Assembly (NCBI GenBank): GCA_044508215.1
Contig: JBIQID010000153.1
Span: forward strand, 1-6,267
Source of the DNA: JAEZFI01 sp044508215
Lineage (GTDB): Bacteria; Actinomycetota; Acidimicrobiia; Acidimicrobiales; Microtrichaceae
Reading direction: 5' to 3'
DNA: 6,267 nucleotides
The notes beneath the pieces were generated by a model. That model saw only the letters and a program-made list of their open reading frames with translations. It made no database searches and was not told where the DNA came from. This document shows positions 5,175 through 6,267 of the stretch, piece after piece. Both the position numbers and the translations under genes were made by a program. Every line of letters begins with the position of its first letter. Positions within the stretch are counted from its first letter, which is position 1.

Positions 5175-6267
5175 CGTCGTCGGAGAACATCAGGCGGTGG
5201 ACCCACTTGGTGTTGTGCACGCCGGGGTTGGCAGGGACGATCACCCGCGCCGGGTAGCCGTGGTCGAGCGAGAGGTCCGCGCCGTTCACCCGCAGCGCGA
5301 GGAGCGAGCGGGGCTCCCGCACCTGGTCACCCGACAGCGTCGCCGAGCTGAAGGCCCCGCCCCGCTGGAGCGACTCGACGAGCACGCTCGCCGCCCCACG
5401 CCGGCCGACCAGCTCGGCGAGGTCAGCGAGACGCACGCCCGTCCACGTCTGGCTGGTCGACCAACCCTCCACGCAGGCGATCGGCAGCTCCTCGGTGTGC
5501 AGCTCCATTCCGAGGAGCTGGCTTCGATCGAGCACCGCGGTCCGTCGGCCGACGATCTCCAGCCGCCAGGTGGGGCCCACATCGTCGTCGGTGATGCCGG
5601 CAGCGTGGGCGGTCTTGTTCACCGGGAAGTCGTTGGGACCGTCACCGTGCGCACGGCCTCGTGGGGCCAGGAGCGCGACGCGTCGGGCCGCGCCCCCGAC
5701 GGCCTGACCGGCGGTGAGGACGACCATGAGGGCCGATCCGCCTCCGACCCAGCCCAGAAAGGCCCGACGCGACACCGTCGGGCGGCGCGGGGCGACCGGC
5801 GACAGACCATCGTCACCGGTGGGACCCGGGGACTCGTCGGAGGTGCGGCCTCGCAGCGACCGGACCATCGTCGGGAACTTGATGGCGGCGTGCACGGCGA
5901 ACGAGGCGGCGAACACCCAGGCTCCGTAGAGGTGGGCGTCGTTGAACGAGAACCGCCAGACGTAGTCGTACTGGACGTTGAGGATCCCGGTGGCCAGCTG
6001 GAACACGGTGCTGCCGACGAGCAGGGCGAGGTTGGCGCGCTCCAGGCCGTGGGCGACCGAGCGGACCGGTGGCCACTCGTAGAGCTTCGGGGCAACGGCC
6101 CACAGCTTCGCCAGCACCACGGGCACCAGAGCGAAGCCGAGGATCACATGCGTGCCCTGCGTGGCCCGGTAGAGCCAGGCCGGTGACGTCGGCCAGTCGA
6201 ACAGGTAGAAGCGGAGGAGACCCGCCTCAGGCGTGCGGTCGTTCGCGCCGAGCCGTGGGTTGTAGGC
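5167..6267 (-). CDS. Cytochrome b-type membrane domain fused to sulfite-oxidase-family molybdopterin domain (N-terminus off window)
   Basis: Predicted membrane-anchored molybdoenzyme; substrate unknown. The frame stays open to the right edge, so the N-terminus and probably a first helix are missing; the GTG at 6145-6147 is internal. The visible helices are GTHVILGFALVPVVLAKLW, ERANLALLVGSTVFQLATGI and HLYGAWVFAASFAVHAAIKF. Their histidines at 6148-6150 and 5890-5892 are likely b-heme ligands. After a proline-rich linker, SRRAFLG (RR at 5764-5769) plus a hydrophobic stretch forms an internal twin-arginine signal. The rest is the oxidoreductase molybdopterin-binding fold: FPVNKTAHAAGIT, then ACVEGWS whose Cys (5473-5475) should bind Mo, WTGVRLADL, DHGYPARVIVPANPG and NTKWVHRLMF. 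The catalytic domain should face the outside, passing electrons to or from the heme domain. It is the first gene of a coupled pair. Confidence 0.92.
   Translation of the reverse strand, partial: AYNPRLGANDRTPEAGLLRFYLFDWPTSPAWLYRATQGTHVILGFALVPVVLAKLWAVAPKLYEWPPVRSVAHGLERANLALLVGSTVFQLATGILNVQYDYVWRFSFNDAHLYGAWVFAASFAVHAAIKFPTMVRSLRGRTSDESPGPTGDDGLSPVAPRRPTVSRRAFLGWVGGGSALMVVLTAGQAVGGAARRVALLAPRGRAHGDGPNDFPVNKTAHAAGITDDDVGPTWRLEIVGRRTAVLDRSQLLGMELHTEELPIACVEGWSTSQTWTGVRLADLAELVGRRGAASVLVESLQRGGAFSSATLSGDQVREPRSLLALRVNGADLSLDHGYPARVIVPANPGVHNTKWVHRLMFSDDDG

Noticed and set aside
5197..6186. Plus-strand open frame of 329 codons opposite the molybdopterin gene
   Set aside because: It is antisense to a gene with clear family motifs, and its Arg/His/Gly-rich translation matches nothing known to me.
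1..6267. CRISPR array, tRNA, rRNA or toxin-antitoxin pair
   Set aside because: I saw no regularly spaced repeats, no cloverleaf or rRNA-like sequence, and no paired small genes on either strand.

Overview
This is a high-GC window (about 70% G+C by eye) with long open frames, sparse Shine-Dalgarno sites and protein types common in Actinomycetota. The abundance of c-di-GMP signalling domains and the style of the membrane proteins would fit an Acidimicrobiia-like free-living actinobacterium, but that finer placement is a guess. A run of exactly 100 N (1835-1934) marks a scaffold gap, so this comes from a draft or metagenome assembly.

Left part (1-2086, minus strand): a large cyclic-di-GMP enzyme with PAS sensor domains, then a GGDEF diguanylate cyclase domain and an EAL phosphodiesterase domain. 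Its N-terminus is present, its C-terminus runs off the left edge, and the N-gap breaks its first PAS domain. A 117-bp divergent spacer (2087-2203) separates it from a plus-strand GNAT-fold acetyltransferase (2204-2875). A second plus-strand c-di-GMP gene follows (3065-4555): an eight-helix membrane protein with a C-terminal HD-GYP phosphodiesterase domain. One predicted synthase/hydrolase and one predicted hydrolase of the same second messenger therefore sit either side of the GNAT gene.

Right part (4671-6267, minus strand): a two-gene unit convergent with the HD-GYP gene. The upstream gene, cut at the right window edge, fuses a b-type cytochrome membrane domain to a sulfite-oxidase-type molybdopterin domain, with an internal twin-arginine motif between them. 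Its stop overlaps by 8 nt the start of a small four-helix membrane protein, so the two are probably translationally coupled.

The main unexplained signal is a pair of about 53-nt imperfect direct repeats (2915-2967 and 4576-4628, 44 of 53 identical, no gaps). Each lies just after the stop codon of a plus-strand gene, and together they bracket the HD-GYP gene. Both fold into similar small hairpins, and the second copy is enclosed by a perfect 11-bp inverted repeat. They look like members of a dispersed intergenic element, possibly a terminator or 3'-UTR structure. Otherwise the window is a fairly ordinary chromosomal signalling and redox region; I see no CRISPR array, tRNA, rRNA, insertion sequence or phage gene.
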